A DNA stretch of 64,000 nucleotides from Limanda limanda (GCF_963576545.1 NC_083637.1:21014507-21078506), one strand, 5' to 3'. Counted from the stretch's first letter, positions 1 to 44,277 are shown. A program made the numbers and translations. Notes: generated by a model not told the origin, from the letters alone.

Positions 1-48
1 TCTCCCCTCCTCCATCACTCTCCGTGCTGAGGTTACTGTCGGACAGAT

Positions 49-182
49 TTCTCCTCCTCTTCTTCCTCCTCCTCCTCCTCTTTTTCTTCTTTTTCTTCTT
101 CTTCTTCTTCTTCTTCTTCTTCTTCTTCTTCTTCTTCTTCTTCTTCTTCTTCTTCTTCTTCTTCTTCTTCTTCTTCTTCTTC
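49..182. repeat. (TTC/TCC)n polypyrimidine microsatellite
   Basis: An interrupted TCC/TTT stretch passes into about 100 bases of nearly pure TTC. The frame reads as poly-Phe on one strand, which is an artefact of the repeat and not a protein. GAA/TTC tracts of this purity can form triplex DNA, which is known for the class and not tested here. Confidence 0.95.
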
Positions 183-3100
183 ATCATCTCATCCTACTTG
201 TCAGTACCCGCATCCCATATGTGGCTGTACACCCTGACATCTTGTGCACCTATAGGACCATGTGTTGCTCCAGCAGGCAGTTTTATTAGGTGGTGAGACA
301 TAAATCAGAAGTGAAGAACTGCACATAACCCACCGTTATTCTCCTGCTGCAGTTTGTGTGCAGGGTTACAGTCGGTCAGAATGAAAATGAGGAAGAATTA
401 TTTTTGGGTCCCCTTTCATGATGAATCCAGACGCACTGGAAGATGTTTGCAGAGGAGGAAGACAAGTGAAGCAACAAGCATTTACATTTCAGTGCAAAAC
501 ATAAGCAAACTCAAATTCCAATAAGCAAAGAACGACATTCTTAAAGTCTAGATGCACAGATAAGGAGGGCAGGCTCTCTTCTATGAATGTCACGGTGCTC
601 TATTTTCAAATCTTCCTTCATTGTGCACAGACAAATGTATACTTAAAAGTCACAGATTCCCCAGAGACCCGTCTCTGGGCAAAATGGGGATTAGGCTACT
701 GTTAACTTTATTAAACCCAACACAAATCACATAAGTGGTCTTGTGGGTTCAAAGGGAAGGTGAGTGGCTCATGAATAAATCATGGGGTTGTCACTCTTTT
801 AAGTTCAAGTTCATTTTGGGGTTTTGATAAATGTTTAATTTTATGCTCTTCTAACACCAGGCATAAGAAGTCCACACCTCGAGAAGTCAGTCAGATTGAA
901 TTTTAAGTTGTCTGGTTTGTAGCTTTTCACCAAGTTGCATGGGGTTCTGAACATGTTCAATATACATCAATTGTATATATACATAAATCTTTAAACATTT
1001 AACATTTTCGATATACATATATACAAAGATTTTAAAGCTTAGAAGCTGATAGCATATTACCCATGATACTTTACACATTTAATTTTTGTGATCATTAATC
1101 TCTAATTAGGGCCTGAACATCGAACAGTAGAATACAGTGGGTGGCCATATTGAAATTGTCAGGATTAATTATTTTTTTCAGGCAAATTAATTGGCATTTT
1201 GAGGGCTTTAACATAGTCAAATTGTTACCAAAGTTTGCAGACAATTAGAAAGTGGTAAAAATGTACGTATTCTGGAGTAATTCTAATTGATCGTATAACT
1301 TAAAGACAATTGATTTCTATGTGAGAGGGGTACCATTAGCTTGGGTACTTTCAGACAAAGGCTCACAAGAAGTGTATCTATGACAGGATGAAACATGCAG
1401 GTTTCGTACGTAAGTAAAAAAAAAATGAAACTGACATTTCCAGCCTAGCTGACTATAGGATGAACTCAACGACCTTATACTGTATGTGCTCAAATAGCAT
1501 ACAGGCACACAGTGACATAAAGAACACAGGAAAGACTGATTGACACGTTTATGTGAGAGTCTTTATGCACATTAAATTCTCTCACTTTTTTAGGCATTTA
1601 ACAGCAGCCCTCCTTTTTCCTGAGAATTTTTCCTGTATCACAATCCATGACAATTCTATTTTTTAATGACGTTACACACCTGAGTGATCAATTATTACCA
1701 AATATATTTTTAATTTAAATGTAGTTAACATTTAGTTAATTCTTGAGTCTTATCTGATTGTATTTTTACACTAATACTGATATCAACTGTTGTAGAATGA
1801 CTTTTACTGTTGATTTATGGCTTACCACCAATACTATATGCCCCTTACCAAAATCCGCATTCCTTATATAAACCAGCCAAATCAATCTTTGTATTATATG
1901 GATAGTTTAAGGCATTTGTCTTAGTTTCTTTATGTGTTCAAATTCCTTTGCTTCTCCATGTGTGACATGCAGCCTGCTTAATTGAACACGTTGTAACTAC
2001 TGTTAGAAGAAGCCCAAGTTTTGAACTGCACCCTTCTCACTGTCAACTACTAACAGCCACAACTTGAAGGAAATCCTCCAGTGTTTCAACATCTCAGGGG
2101 TGATCCCATTAGCTGCGAGTGTGTAAGCTAGCTCACGCTGTGCCAGCCATAACAGACCATTGTTCTCTAGCCAGTGACAATAAGTGCACCTGACAGTTTA
2201 TCACAGTGAATGAGGAGTGAACTGCTGAACCGTCTACCAAGCAGAGACAGATATTTGTTGATTTCAACAGTACTGACTTTAGAGTACTGCATTCTCTGTA
2301 CTTCCAGCTCAATTAGAAGAAAACTGTCTTTTGTTGCCTTCATGCTCTGCTTCCAACTTTTGTGGCAGAGGTGAACAAGTTGAACTTGTACTTGTTGTTT
2401 GGAATCTGTCATGCGATTTTTGGTCATTTTCTTTCACTGTTTACTGTCCTCAAATGTCCTGGTACAAGACAATGATTGCCTGTCAGCTCGAGGAAGCTGC
2501 TCTGTGGCTGACGGTCACCTCTGACCCTCTGAAAGGACACGAGGTGACCAGAGGGAGGGGAGAAAGGCAGAATCTACAAATCAGCAAGTTGTTTTCTTTT
2601 TACTCCTTATTTCATGTTACATGCAGTATTTATCATCGGAAGTTTGCATTATACAATGGAAACGTCAAATTGGTCATTTTATTATATAGTTCATTACTTT
2701 GAATTTGTCATATTGGTCAGAAGATTGAATCAGTCCCTTTATACATGGCTTTGTTAGTAAATCAATCCACTGGTTGATTAGATTTAATCACTGATGAACT
2801 ATGACAATCTATGATCATTCAATGAATCCACAGGTTTCCTTGATAACAGTCTGGCCTTTCATATAACGACCAATATATAATTTTAGAATCACCAATAACA
2901 TGACAAACTTTGTGAATAATTTTATATTCAAATGAATTAATCTTACTGTCTCTGTATTTGGTCACGATTTGTACATCTTTTTTTCGTTTTTAAGCTCATT
3001 ATTTTCTGTAGCTCATGACAACATTTCAACAACCTGAAACTGACAACTGGTAACATATTTTTTTTCTCTGAGACCCTAGACTAGATGAGAAAAGTATTTT

Positions 3101-4375
3101 ATTCTGAAATTCAGTCATCTTGGATGATTATCATGTGCCTTTATCCGTGTAGACAGTTCTGGAGCTTTTACTGTGGATTAAGTATTTAATCACACTGATT
3201 GAGGATCTTGTTTTAATGAGACTCCATACTGGGGGATCCACATCCACAGTGAAGCAGGACACATGATGCACCTTTGCCACATTTTTCTTCTTTTCTTGTT
3301 TCAGCTGCCAGGGGCCATGCAGGACTTACAGTCGTGTAAAGGCTCAGTTGTATGCAGGTTAACATGCTACTAAATCAGTTGGATCAATCAAAGGAAAATT
3401 ACCATTTGTTTGATGAAGAAATAAAATTCAACTTTGATGAAGAAATATATGTACAGACAATACCCAGCATGTCAATTGCAGACTGTTAAAATAACTCATC
3501 CACGCATTGGAATGCTTTAATTTAATATTGCCCTTTTTACTGTATCTGATTTTGGGATCTGGAGATTTAAGTGGAAAAGGACGGAAAGAAGAACAGTTTA
3601 GCCGTCCAGCATCTTTAAGCTAATTGCCCCCTAAAGCAAAGAGAGCGGAATAAAAGACAGTGCAGGCAGACTAAGCTAGATAATCACTGCCAGATGGTTT
3701 GTGATGTTCTTTGTACATTAGTGAGACAGGACTGTGCACCAGGCTCCTGTAGCCTCACTCAAACATAACAAGCCATGAACTGAGTAGGAAAAGAGTTCAG
3801 GAGAAATTCTGCCCCTCAGTTTAAAAGTTAATGATAGTGTGAGTGTGAAAATGATTGCCTCGACATGATATGAGTCATAATGTACAATATGTAACATGAC
3901 AAATATGAGTATATCATTCAGAAAATATTATAATATATTCTCAGGAAATTTTTTAAACCAGATGAACCCTCGATGTTCAGCTGAAATGCATCAGCTATCG
4001 GATTTTTTATTTATCTTCATTCAAACGCTGATAGCTGTTAAAACAGCCAAAATGTTGTCTGTAACTAAAACACCCACAAGACGTACGGCTGTATTTCATT
4101 TGGATAAACACAGGACTCATGTGATAAAAGAAACTTGTTTAACAGTAAACACTGCACAGTCCTTCTGTCTTCAAAGGAAGCCCCAAATGATGGCTGGTGG
4201 CTGGTGGCTAATTAATCATCTGACGATGGCCGATGGGCTCCAAGACAGGGCACTTAATCTAACACATAACTTCAAGGCAAAAATAATCACCTTAAAGTCA
4301 AACAAGCTGCACCAAATTTCACAGACTCATAGATATCAGTTCTGTAAAAAAGAAATCCCTAGTAAAAACTTCTTG

Positions 4376-4485
4376 ATCCGGATCCGCAGCCAAAGAAATG
4401 TAACAGGTTCCCTGATTTACACTGCATCTTTCCACCGAGTTTGGTGGAAATCCCATTGTTTTTGTGTAAGCAATCAAGGGGACGG
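4376..4485. repeat. Degenerate dispersed repeat, probable SINE tail
   Basis: This AT-rich stretch has a diagnostic core reading roughly 'ttccctga..ttccaccgagttt..tggaaatcc..tttttgtgtaa'. A better copy of the same pattern lies in abca1 intron 47 (about 41115-41210: 'ttctctgaccca..ttccactacgtttcatgg.aatcc..cgcaatcctgct'). The similarity of the two places within this window suggests one old dispersed family. I cannot name it with certainty. Confidence 0.4.
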
Positions 4486-5375
4486 GTAAAAGCATAACTT
4501 CCTTAATGTTGTTAGCCGCATGGAGCCTTGAGTTCCTCTCCCTCTTGACCCTAACATTGCCTTCATTGACTGAAGATTCCTCTTGTAGTCTGTTTTTTTG
4601 GTATACTGGATGGTTTGTCGCCCCTCAGACTTCCTCTCCACTTCTGTTTAACCTGGTGTGGTTGGCAGGCGGCCACTCAGCCAGACAAACAAGAAACAGC
4701 CAGACGCTGCAGTCTGATGGTATGTTAAGTGTCTACTGTTGTTCCTGAACAGAGTGATGTTGGTTCGTAAATTTGTCCTGTTATCTCGAGGCCATGTCAG
4801 GTCGTGTCATTGTTCAGCCACAACCACTGGGGTTGAGCTATTTTCGTTGACACGTTCAAGTGCAGCAGTGCAGTACAATAAAAGCATGCAGATACAGGTC
4901 AGGAGGTTGAGTTGATGTTAATGTCAAACAGCAGAATGGGAGGGGTGAGATCGTAGACCAGGGCATGTTTGTAAGTTCCTTCTGGGCTTTGCATTAGACA
5001 AAAACATTCACTGAGCGGCAGTTTCAAAGACGGAAACGTCTTATTGATGAAGAGGAGAATGGTCAGACCGACTGTGCCTGAAAGTCTGTGGTAACTCAGT
5101 CTTTGGTGAGCAGAAAAGCGTTTCAACACATTGAACCTTGGCTACGAAAACAGAGGACCATATCCGGTTTCACTTCTGTTAACCAAGAACATAAATCTGA
5201 GGCTGAAGTGGACACAGTCTCACCAACGCTGGACAGTTGACGACTGTAAAAACATGGTGAATCTGGATTTCTGCTCAGGCACACTGATGGTAACATAATG
5301 AGCTATATGTTGTTATATTTGAAGATGAGGTAATTATTCTAAGAGAATAATATTGTAAGATTAAGGGGCACCTTA

Positions 5376-5445
5376 CCCAGTATAAGCATGGTGTTCCTAA
5401 TAAAGTGATCAGTGAGTGTATTGGGCTTTGCTGAAAGCAGCACTG
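5376..5445. repeat. Short dispersed repeat fragment
   Basis: The motif 'gtgttcctaataaagtgatc' followed by 'agtgagtgta' resembles a phrase that recurs in teleost genomes as part of a DNA-transposon-derived repeat. Only this fragment is seen, with no clear inverted repeat or target duplication, so the assignment is tentative. Confidence 0.3.
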
Positions 5446-5527
5446 CACGTGGCCTGCTGTCTCTGCCCTGCCGAGGCCTGTGTCTAGGTTTGATGGATGA
5501 GAATGCAGATGAAGCAGTGGCAAGTTA

Positions 5528-5668
5528 ACATCAATCCATCCATTTTGTAAGCAGCTTATCTTGTTCAGGGCCATGGAGGACAGGAGCCTATTCCAGGGCA
5601 CACTGAGTGAGAGGCAGGGTACAGCAAGGACGCCAAGCTGCCACAGGGATAACACACATCCAGACATG
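5528..5668. repeat. Teleost dispersed repeat ('ccatccattttgtaagc..ttatcttgttcaggg' type)
   Basis: The order of motifs (ccatccatttt, cttatcttgttcaggg, ggagcctattccaggg, gagaggcagggtaca, acacatccagaca) matches a very common short interspersed repeat of teleosts. A reverse-oriented fragment of what looks like the same family lies at about 47449-47530 and again at 53237-53325 (cttgcgatctgtccag, gggattagctccgg, agataatgga). The identification rests on remembered consensus features. Confidence 0.5.
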
Positions 5669-6203
5669 GAATGATATTCATAATTCTTTTTAAGAGGAAG
5701 AAAAAGGAGGAGGGTTTCAATGAGGTGACTTTTGAGAGTTTTGTCCAGACACTCAATGGGACAAGATTGATGGAGTGCAGCAGTTTGCCGTCTGAAGTCC
5801 CTCAAGCATTTCGGCAGATTACCCTGCTGATCCCTTGTTTCATAATGTTTTCATATTATGTTTTATGGCCTTAACTTCACCACTTACACCAGCAAATCAT
5901 TTAAACGTTTTTAGATTTGTTACTTTAGACTCTTCATGTTACCACAAGTACAACATGTTTGTTGACCTTATGTATGGTGACATACTTCCATGTTGCATTA
6001 CATTTACATTAAAACTCTGTATCCTTTAATATCTGTATTCTTGCTTTACTCCTCATTCTCATGCTCCATTGCTCGGTTTTAAATCCAGTGTTTCTTATAC
6101 AGCTTTCAACCATGTGCTTGCAGGCAAGTAGTAACTTGTAGTTACATGCTAATGGCTGTCGGGTATTAACTTCTTATTGCATGCTACTGTATGCACTGTA
6201 AGA

Positions 6204-6669
<466 letters not shown>

Positions 6670-7084
6670 TGGTTTGTTGGTTGGCATGTTGGATGATATG
6701 TTGGTTGGTATGGTAGATGGTTGATCGGTTGGTATATTGGATGGTTTGTAATGTGATTTGTGGGTATGTTGTATGGTTGGTTGGTTGGTATGTTGGATTT
6801 TTGGTTGGTTGGTTTGTTGGATGTTTGGTTGGTTGATTCGTTTGACAGAAATCACACAGATTTCTGTGCTATCTCTGCTAATCCAGACAAACTGAGTCGA
6901 TTTTTCTATGGATTGAATGCAACACACTTCTGCAATGACGATATTAACCATTGACATTTAAGTGGAATGTGGTAAACGTAACTCTCGTCATTTGGCGACT
7001 GTTACTCCATTGTTAGTCGGAGGTGCGTTGAATGAATGAGGCGCCGAAGGTGTCGCTGGCCCTTTAAGACATGTTTTGACGCCG

Positions 7085-7090
7085 CACGTG
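7085..7090 (+). promoter_or_regulatory. E-box CACGTG in abca1 promoter
   Basis: A palindromic CACGTG lies 75 bases upstream of the TATA box and 30 bases upstream of the LXR-type element. The human ABCA1 promoter also has an E-box upstream of its DR4 element, described as a site for repression by bHLH factors. The order E-box, DR4, TATA is the same here, although the spacing is shorter. Confidence 0.65.
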
Positions 7091-7119
7091 CTCGCCTTAA
7101 AAGGAGCAGCAACAAACAG

Positions 7120-7135
7120 TGACCGCGAGTTACCT
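7120..7135 (-). promoter_or_regulatory. DR4 LXR/RXR response element of abca1
   Basis: On the minus strand this reads AGGTAA-CTCG-CGGTCA: two nuclear-receptor half sites in direct repeat with a 4-base spacer. From memory, the human ABCA1 element is AGGTTA-CTAT-CGGTCA in the same orientation, so 11 of 12 half-site bases agree while the spacer differs. The site lies 25 bases upstream of the TATA box. LXR/RXR bound to this element induces ABCA1 when cells accumulate oxysterols, so the same control is expected in this fish. Confidence 0.85.
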
Positions 7136-7159
7136 CTGCTGCGCTGCGGACCGGGGCCA

Positions 7160-7167
7160 TATAAAAG
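7160..7167 (+). promoter_or_regulatory. TATA box of abca1
   Basis: TATAAAAG occurs just downstream of the DR4 element in a GC-rich setting. It predicts transcription start near 7190, which fits a non-coding first exon ending at a donor at 7339. Confidence 0.85.
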
Positions 7168-7189
7168 CTGCCGGAGGAAAAAAAAAGTG

Positions 7190-7338
7190 TTTGTCAGCCT
7201 CAGAGAAGAGAAGAGGAGACGAGTCTAGTGGATCTCCACGGACATTACGCTGTGTTTATTTAATATAATAGTGGATGAGGAATTTCATTTCATGAGAAGA
7301 CGAGGACCGGACTCACACAGCGTTCAGGAGCCAGCTCG
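7190..7338 (+). other. abca1: abca1 non-coding exon 1 (5'UTR)
   Basis: The start is inferred from the TATA box position; the end is a strong donor (CG|GTGAGT). The human gene likewise has a non-coding first exon, with the initiator ATG in exon 2. The intron that follows runs from 7339 to 11163. Confidence 0.7.
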
Positions 7339-10300
7339 GTGAGTTTACACTGTTTCTGAGTTTTCTTTGTTGGAGCATCAGTTAAAAAAAAGAAAGATGC
7401 CACAGTTGTGTCTCAGCTAAACCAGGGTTTTTATTTGCCATTGTCTTGTTAGCTCAACGCTTTTGTTCACTCTGAGTAATGAAAAATAAAACATTATGCT
7501 ATATAACGCAATTACATCCCGATAACGACGCTATTAACAGAGGGTTGTTTTAATTTGTTTTAACACCCCAAAGTGAAAGATGCGAACCAATGTGCTGAAA
7601 CGACTTTATTTGTTCAGACTGATGTTGTTGTTTAGGTAAAGTGACAAGAAGGATTTGGGCTGTTTGGCTCTTTGATCATTCAAGTCAGTCTCATCTTCGA
7701 CCGTGTGTGAGTCAAGGTAGCGACAGTCTGCACGTGATTTCCGGTGCTGGATCTAAACAATAAAAGCCTCTCTGTGGCAAGTTATTTATCTGACAAAGAT
7801 AAAGAATCTTAAAAGGATGAAACGGGTCATAGAAAACACAGTGTATAACTTATCTCCCATATTATATAATTTATGAAAAGACAACATGTTGGAAATCGGT
7901 TTCGAATCACATTTGGTGTAGTTTTATTGTGAAGGGCTGATTCGCCGTGCTAGCAGGTATATTGTGTCCGACTTGACGCTGATGTGGCTCAGCATCGCGG
8001 AGCTGGATATGACCGAGAGTAACCTCGGTTCAGGAGAACAATGAAACTTAAACACCGAAGTCCGTCGGATGTGTTTCTAACAAGATGATGATGTTAAGTC
8101 ACAAAGCAGAGGTTGTCGTGTTATGACTCTCGATTACAGCCTCGTTTTTCATCCCTTTCCTCGTTGTTTAGTTTTATTTCAATTTTCCCCCCAAAATGTG
8201 TGCGATGGCAGCGCTGTAATGTTTCGTGACAGCTGTTGTATCTTCCATTAATGTGCGTGTGAAGAGTCGAGAAGGAAAAAGATCTGCTTCCTGTTTTATT
8301 TCGTCGTCTGAAGAAGCAAAACAAATTCTCTTTCATGCAAAAGCAGCGTCGCTTCTCGGGGACCTTTTTCCCCTCATGGCATTGAGAAAAACATTCCTTT
8401 TTCTTTTTGCATTTGTTAATAACATGCCAGAAAATGTGTTCAGAAGACAAGGGGAGACAATGGAGGAAAACAATCCATGAGTGTGATATAACACGTGAAC
8501 GAGGATTGATGGTAAACAAGTACAGAAAAGAAATATTTAGCGTGTACCACTAGGGGCGCCCTGGCTCTGCACCATTTGGCCTGATAAACATGCAGGCAGA
8601 TAAAACCTCTTATTCTCGCAGACGGTGAACATCCAATATCACACTGTACGTCGAGATAAACTCAAGATGCTCAGATTGACTGATCAGAAAACTGTGATGC
8701 ACTGATGGAAAATGGACGAAAATCAGGTCATTGAATTGGTGATAAACATGTTCACACAGTGTTAGTAGAAGAAGCTCTAACAGGAGCTGGAAGAGTTTCT
8801 TTTCCTGATCAAATGTAGGATTTACTTATAAGGGAAGGGAGAACACAAATACCCTCAGTGTTTGTCAGCCACGGGAGTAAACTGTTATGCAGTCTACACA
8901 CATGCACATATATATATATATATATATCCATATACCCATACATAGCCTACAGCAAATGTACAGACCACAATTGAATGTTGTGTTTTTTAAGTTCTTTCCT
9001 TACGTAGGATTTGCATAGAAGCGTTGTTTGACACACTCAGGGAGAAAAATCCAACGTGTTTAAACAAAGATGTGATCTTCAAGTGCTCAAATTGTGTCTT
9101 TGTGAAATCTCCCTATCTGCTCCTGCAATTATTTACCCAGTCAAATTGCTGTGTGTGTTTTTTAAATGAGTAAGTCCACAGCAGTTATTATCCATTGTCA
9201 ATCACGGAGACGCCTGACTGCTGTTTGAGCCCAGAGCGTGCTTGCCAGTAAAGTGAGTGAGTCAGAGAGAAAACAGATGCCCCCCGGTACAGAAGATATC
9301 GCTCATCGGTCACTGTTGTTTGACGATCTCAAAGTTTCTGTTTGTTTTTTTATTGCAACATATTCCACATTCCACTGGATTTATTTATTTAATGCAGCCA
9401 ACTGCACGCAGAACTGGAACATTTTGATTAACTGGTATTTAGTATTGATACTTGCATCATTTTGGTTTTCCCCAACTCATAAAGGGAAATGGATTTAAAG
9501 CTAGAGGGCATACATTGTGGCAGTGATGTTATAAATTAGATTCACCCTGTGAGCAAATGGAAGCTGCTGAACATGGTGTTATTCTGATTGCAGAAGAGAA
9601 AATGTGTAAAACCATAGAAAAGTGTGAAAAGCGTTTGATTAGGGATGGCCATGTTTGAACATTAGTGTCCTAGACTGTGACGTGCTGTACCACTTTCTAT
9701 CACAACCAATCAGCTTCATTCTGGATAGAGGACGTTCAGCGTGACTACAGGGTGTCCTTCATTCTCTGTCTAAACATTTACAGGATTCGAAATAACAGAA
9801 ACAAAACTCAGGCAAAACTCATCAAAATTTTCAGTGTTGCATGACATCCCGGGATTTTTGGCATTGCGTGTGTGTGGAAAAGAGAAGTGGTTTTAGCTGT
9901 GATGAGTCCTCGGCTAAAAATGAAACGTTTTCCTAAGAAACCTCTTTACTGCTTTAGATAACACAAATCTTTCCCCGTCTGCCGTGAGCCACGATCACCT
10001 TAATAAGGAGTTACGGGTCTCAGTCAGTCTTGAGGGCCTGACCTGACTTATCTCTGAAAGACTAGGTGTCTGTCTTTGAAAACAGGGTTATAAAATTATC
10101 ACACGTTCCAGATTCCTCAGGTTCTGTCGTTTTGTTTAGTATCCAGTTGGAAAAGTAATAATTATTTCTACAGAGATATAAAACCACAAAATTGCATCAT
10201 GTATTTTGTGTGCTTTGGTCTTCTTCCCGGAATTGCGTTGTCAGGGGGTTGGACCTGGTGGGCTGATCGGACCATGTTGCATTAAAACAAATCAGCACTC

Positions 10301-11163
10301 AAACGGCTCAAGGACATTTCAATCTGCAAATAGAGAAAACAAATAGGCACAGGAACAGACAAGAAACAGGTTTTCACTCAGAATGAGTCAAATGCCATTT
10401 GATAACTATGACAAAACCCAAAGTCTGAGAGAAAATACGAGTTAAAGTGTTAATCAGAGTGCTTTGAATAAACCCACCAGTGCTGCTAAATAGATGGGTT
10501 GCTTTGTTTAGATTGGACAAACGGCATGACCTGGGTTCATAGGGAAATTTCGACATTTACATCGAATGCAGTCTTGTGAATTGTGTATGAGGTGTAAATT
10601 GGGGGAAAAATGTGATGATGAAAGGATTATCACCAGCTTTCACCACTGGAAAACTCCCGGTCATCCTGCCATTTGAACCACAGCTCGACCTTTGAACAGA
10701 TGAGTGTAAATGAAGTGGGCCCCAGTCATCGGGGGTTAGCAGACGTCAGTCCACTTCATTCGCTGAGTGTTGCTGTACTTCAGGCTGTTCGGACAGGTTG
10801 TCTCTGACAGGTATATCTGTTATTTCTTATGGCAGTGTAGTGTATTTATGTTTTGATTATATATTTTTTAAAGCAGCCAGATAAGGTTTGTTGGGTCATT
10901 TTTTTGATTATTTTCATTGATTGTGTATTTTCACAATATTTCAAGAAGATGTGTGATTTTGACTTGCTTTTCATTTCCTGTAAGTGTGTAAGTGGCAGAA
11001 TCTGCTGAAGGTTACAGCCACATTTGGTGCTGCTACATATCGTTGGTTATGTTCTCTTGATGTCATTTGTTCGTCATCATTGTTAACTTCCACTGTCGCC
11101 TGTTGTCCAATTCTAAGTTTGAAGTTGTTGACACCGTCTCTTTTGTTTTCTTTGGGTTGACAG
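7339..11163 (+). other. abca1 intron 1, no gene seen
   Basis: This 3.8-kb intron has only short frames without splice context or recognisable protein similarity. It contains a small (TA)n run near 8909-8928 and one CTCF-like motif at 8547-8560. No repeat with clear ends was seen. Confidence 0.6.
8547..8560 (+). promoter_or_regulatory. Possible CTCF-like motif in abca1 intron 1
   Basis: CCACTAGGGGCGCC resembles the CTCF core (CCASYAGRKGGCGC) but is one G short in the G-run. It sits 1.2 kb inside intron 1. This is a motif match only. Confidence 0.25.
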
Positions 11164-11203
11164 CGAGGAGCGGGAGCACACGCAGTGAGGTTGGGAAGAC
11201 AAC

Positions 11204-41800
<30,597 letters not shown>

Positions 41801-42036
41801 TTGGACATCAAACCGTCAGTGGGTTGTTGCTCAGCTTCAACCTCCCTCCCCCCCAGTCCCAGAAGATATGGACCACTAAACTGAGGGGGGAGATGAACAG
41901 CTTTCATTTTTGATTTCTATTTTGTAGTCTTTTTTTAATTGTCATCATTTCTCAGTGGACCTGCATTTCAGCGCACAGCCTTTTGAAAAGGCAGAGACCT
42001 GCAGGTATCGCGACAGACACTGAAACTATGAAAACT

Positions 42037-42053
42037 CAATGCAAATCAATGCA
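42037..42053 (+). promoter_or_regulatory. Two adjacent miR-33 seed sites in abca1 3'UTR
   Basis: CAATGCA occurs at 42037-42043 and again at 42047-42053. It is the complement of miR-33 nucleotides 2-8 (UGCAUUG). In mammals miR-33, made from SREBF introns, represses ABCA1 through clustered sites in its 3'UTR. The pair here is about 240 bases after the stop codon, and each copy is followed by A. Conservation of this control in fish is inferred from the sites. Confidence 0.75.
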
Positions 42054-44277
42054 AGACGTATATAAATATATTTAAGATGAGGAGATATTCCTGTGGGGGC
42101 TGGAGACTGGTGCTTCTCCTTCACTAGGTGGATGGAGAGAAAGAAAAAAAAAAAAAGAACACTTGAAGCAGCAGCACATTTATTATGCTGCGTCAGACTG
42201 GAAAGCCTGTACCCCTGCAACTCACTCAATGGACAATGCGTCGGGGACGACAGGACCAGACATCTCTATATTTTTTAAATCCTGTTTCTAGAATAGTTAG
42301 CAGTAGTCAGTGGGACTGTGTGTGTGAAATCAGGGCAGCATAAGACAAACTGAAACAGGTTTGGATCATTCACTGCCAACTGCTTAAAGACAGACTGACT
42401 GACTACTTTTTTTATTCAGGGTCAAAACTCTCACAATCTCAAGTTTTATAATGCGAGTGATGGTAAAAGAAAAATACAATCCAGTTTATTTCAGTCAAAA
42501 ACAAACTATCATGCAAGATGATTTTTACAAATTTTAACTCTAATATCAAAATCGACACCCAAGTTGTCTTTTTTTGGGTCATTTTGTTCTTGGTGTCCTT
42601 GACATTGTCCAGCACAGTGCCTATACTGTACCATGGTGGGGAGAGGAATCCGAGCACTCCGTTGAAACAACAATGTTTGTAAGGCTGCCGAGGAATGTAG
42701 AAGACAGATAGCAACATGCATCAAAAGCACACGAAGGCGATTTGTTTTTTGTGGAGTTGACGAATGAAACTTGACGGTTTTTGTTTTTTTCAAATTGTGT
42801 CCGTTATTGTCAAAAAGAAAACAAAAAAAATCTTGTGTTTGCTCTGTGTCCGTATGAGACGTGCAGTCTGTTACGCTGGCTTGTTGTTTTACTCGCTCTC
42901 TGCCCTCTTTAAAACGGATCCGCAGACCGATGAGAAGGGACACAAGAAAGATGAAGTTAACGTAGGGACTGGATCGATGAAAGTTCGTTGGAAATATATA
43001 TTGCATGCTTTCCTCCGGGCCGCACACCTTGACTGTCAGCACTTTAGTGTGTGTGTGCAGAAAAGCATGCCGTCAGATCAATGTGTAAAGGACTGCAGAG
43101 GACTGTTTCAGTGTTGTGGGATTATATACACGTGGAGCTTCAACCCAAATTCTGTTGTATAAAGAAACGTTCCTGCAAATGATCCTGTAGCCTCGCCCCC
43201 CCAAAGCATGGAGGAGATGGTCTTACAGCTTCTGTGCTCGAACGGTATCTAAAGGTTGAATCTGTTACAGTAACATGTGCGATGGGGGATTTTTAGACCT
43301 GAGCTAACGCCAATGTGGATATTGTGTACATTAGCAGTCGTTTGATGTCAAATCAACAAAAAAAAAGTGTTACCAGTGGAGTGAACAAAACGTATGTGTG
43401 CCAAACGGAGCTGAATATGTATCTGTGATCAACCAGCATAATCTCGAGGAGGCAGCCGTGTTTTGAAGTTTTCTTTTATTTCAGGTCTTTTCCATCGGCT
43501 TGACTGACAGAAATCCTCCTCGTTTCATTTCCAGCAACTCAAACTAAATGTAATGATACACGTGCTCTCTCTCTCTCTCATTCAGTCTGCATCAGAGCCG
43601 TCTATCTTCAAGTGGTGTTGCCAAATTCTGATCTCTATCCGATCTCTTCGATAAGCAGAAACTAAGGAGCATTTCTCGTATCCAGAGCAAGTGAATAAGT
43701 CTGACTTCACATAAACAGGGACCACCTCAGTTAGAGTTGTGCTTGCGATGCTTTACAGTCCAAAAAAACCCAAAATCCAGGGTATGGTGTGATGACAGAT
43801 TATCATTACGGGTGCTCTGTGTCGTATCAAAATCTTGGATGGGTGTTTCCTTTATCTCTGGGGTGTAATAACTATTGTTAGGTTTAACCCTGCAACCAAT
43901 CCTGACAGTTTGCGCCTCAACAGACCAAACCCCTCTGTCAGATGTGGGTACTCTGTCGTTTGTCCGTAAGCTGCAAACATGCAAAGGTTAGGGATTTTGG
44001 AAATCAGACATTAGAAAAAACAGATTCTCTGCACTGGAAAACATATGACAGCCACACCACTGTATTAAAGGATTTGTTCAAAACTTGAAGAATATGAAAA
44101 GTTTCATGTGATCGAGGGGAAACGAGTGAATGGCAGACAGTGGTGAGATAAGAAGAGGAAAACTGAACAGTGCTACGGTGGTGATTTTTCTCTTGTGCTC
44201 AATATTATCATTTGTTTACATTTTTAAGTATTAAGCGACAGTTTGAGTCTGTTACTCATTGTGCATAGTTACTCTTT

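Noticed and set aside
24..296. A 90-codon frame rich in Phe
   Set aside because: It is the TTC tract read in one frame.
3896..4489. The longest non-repeat frame in the upstream region (197 codons)
   Set aside because: It has no recognisable domain or codon pattern, and its 3' part overlaps a degenerate dispersed repeat.
5275..5805. A 176-codon minus-strand frame
   Set aside because: It lies across two dispersed repeat fragments and shows no protein family features.
42509..43042. A 177-codon minus-strand frame antisense to abca1
   Set aside because: It is inside the abca1 3'UTR and has no recognisable sequence; chance frame.
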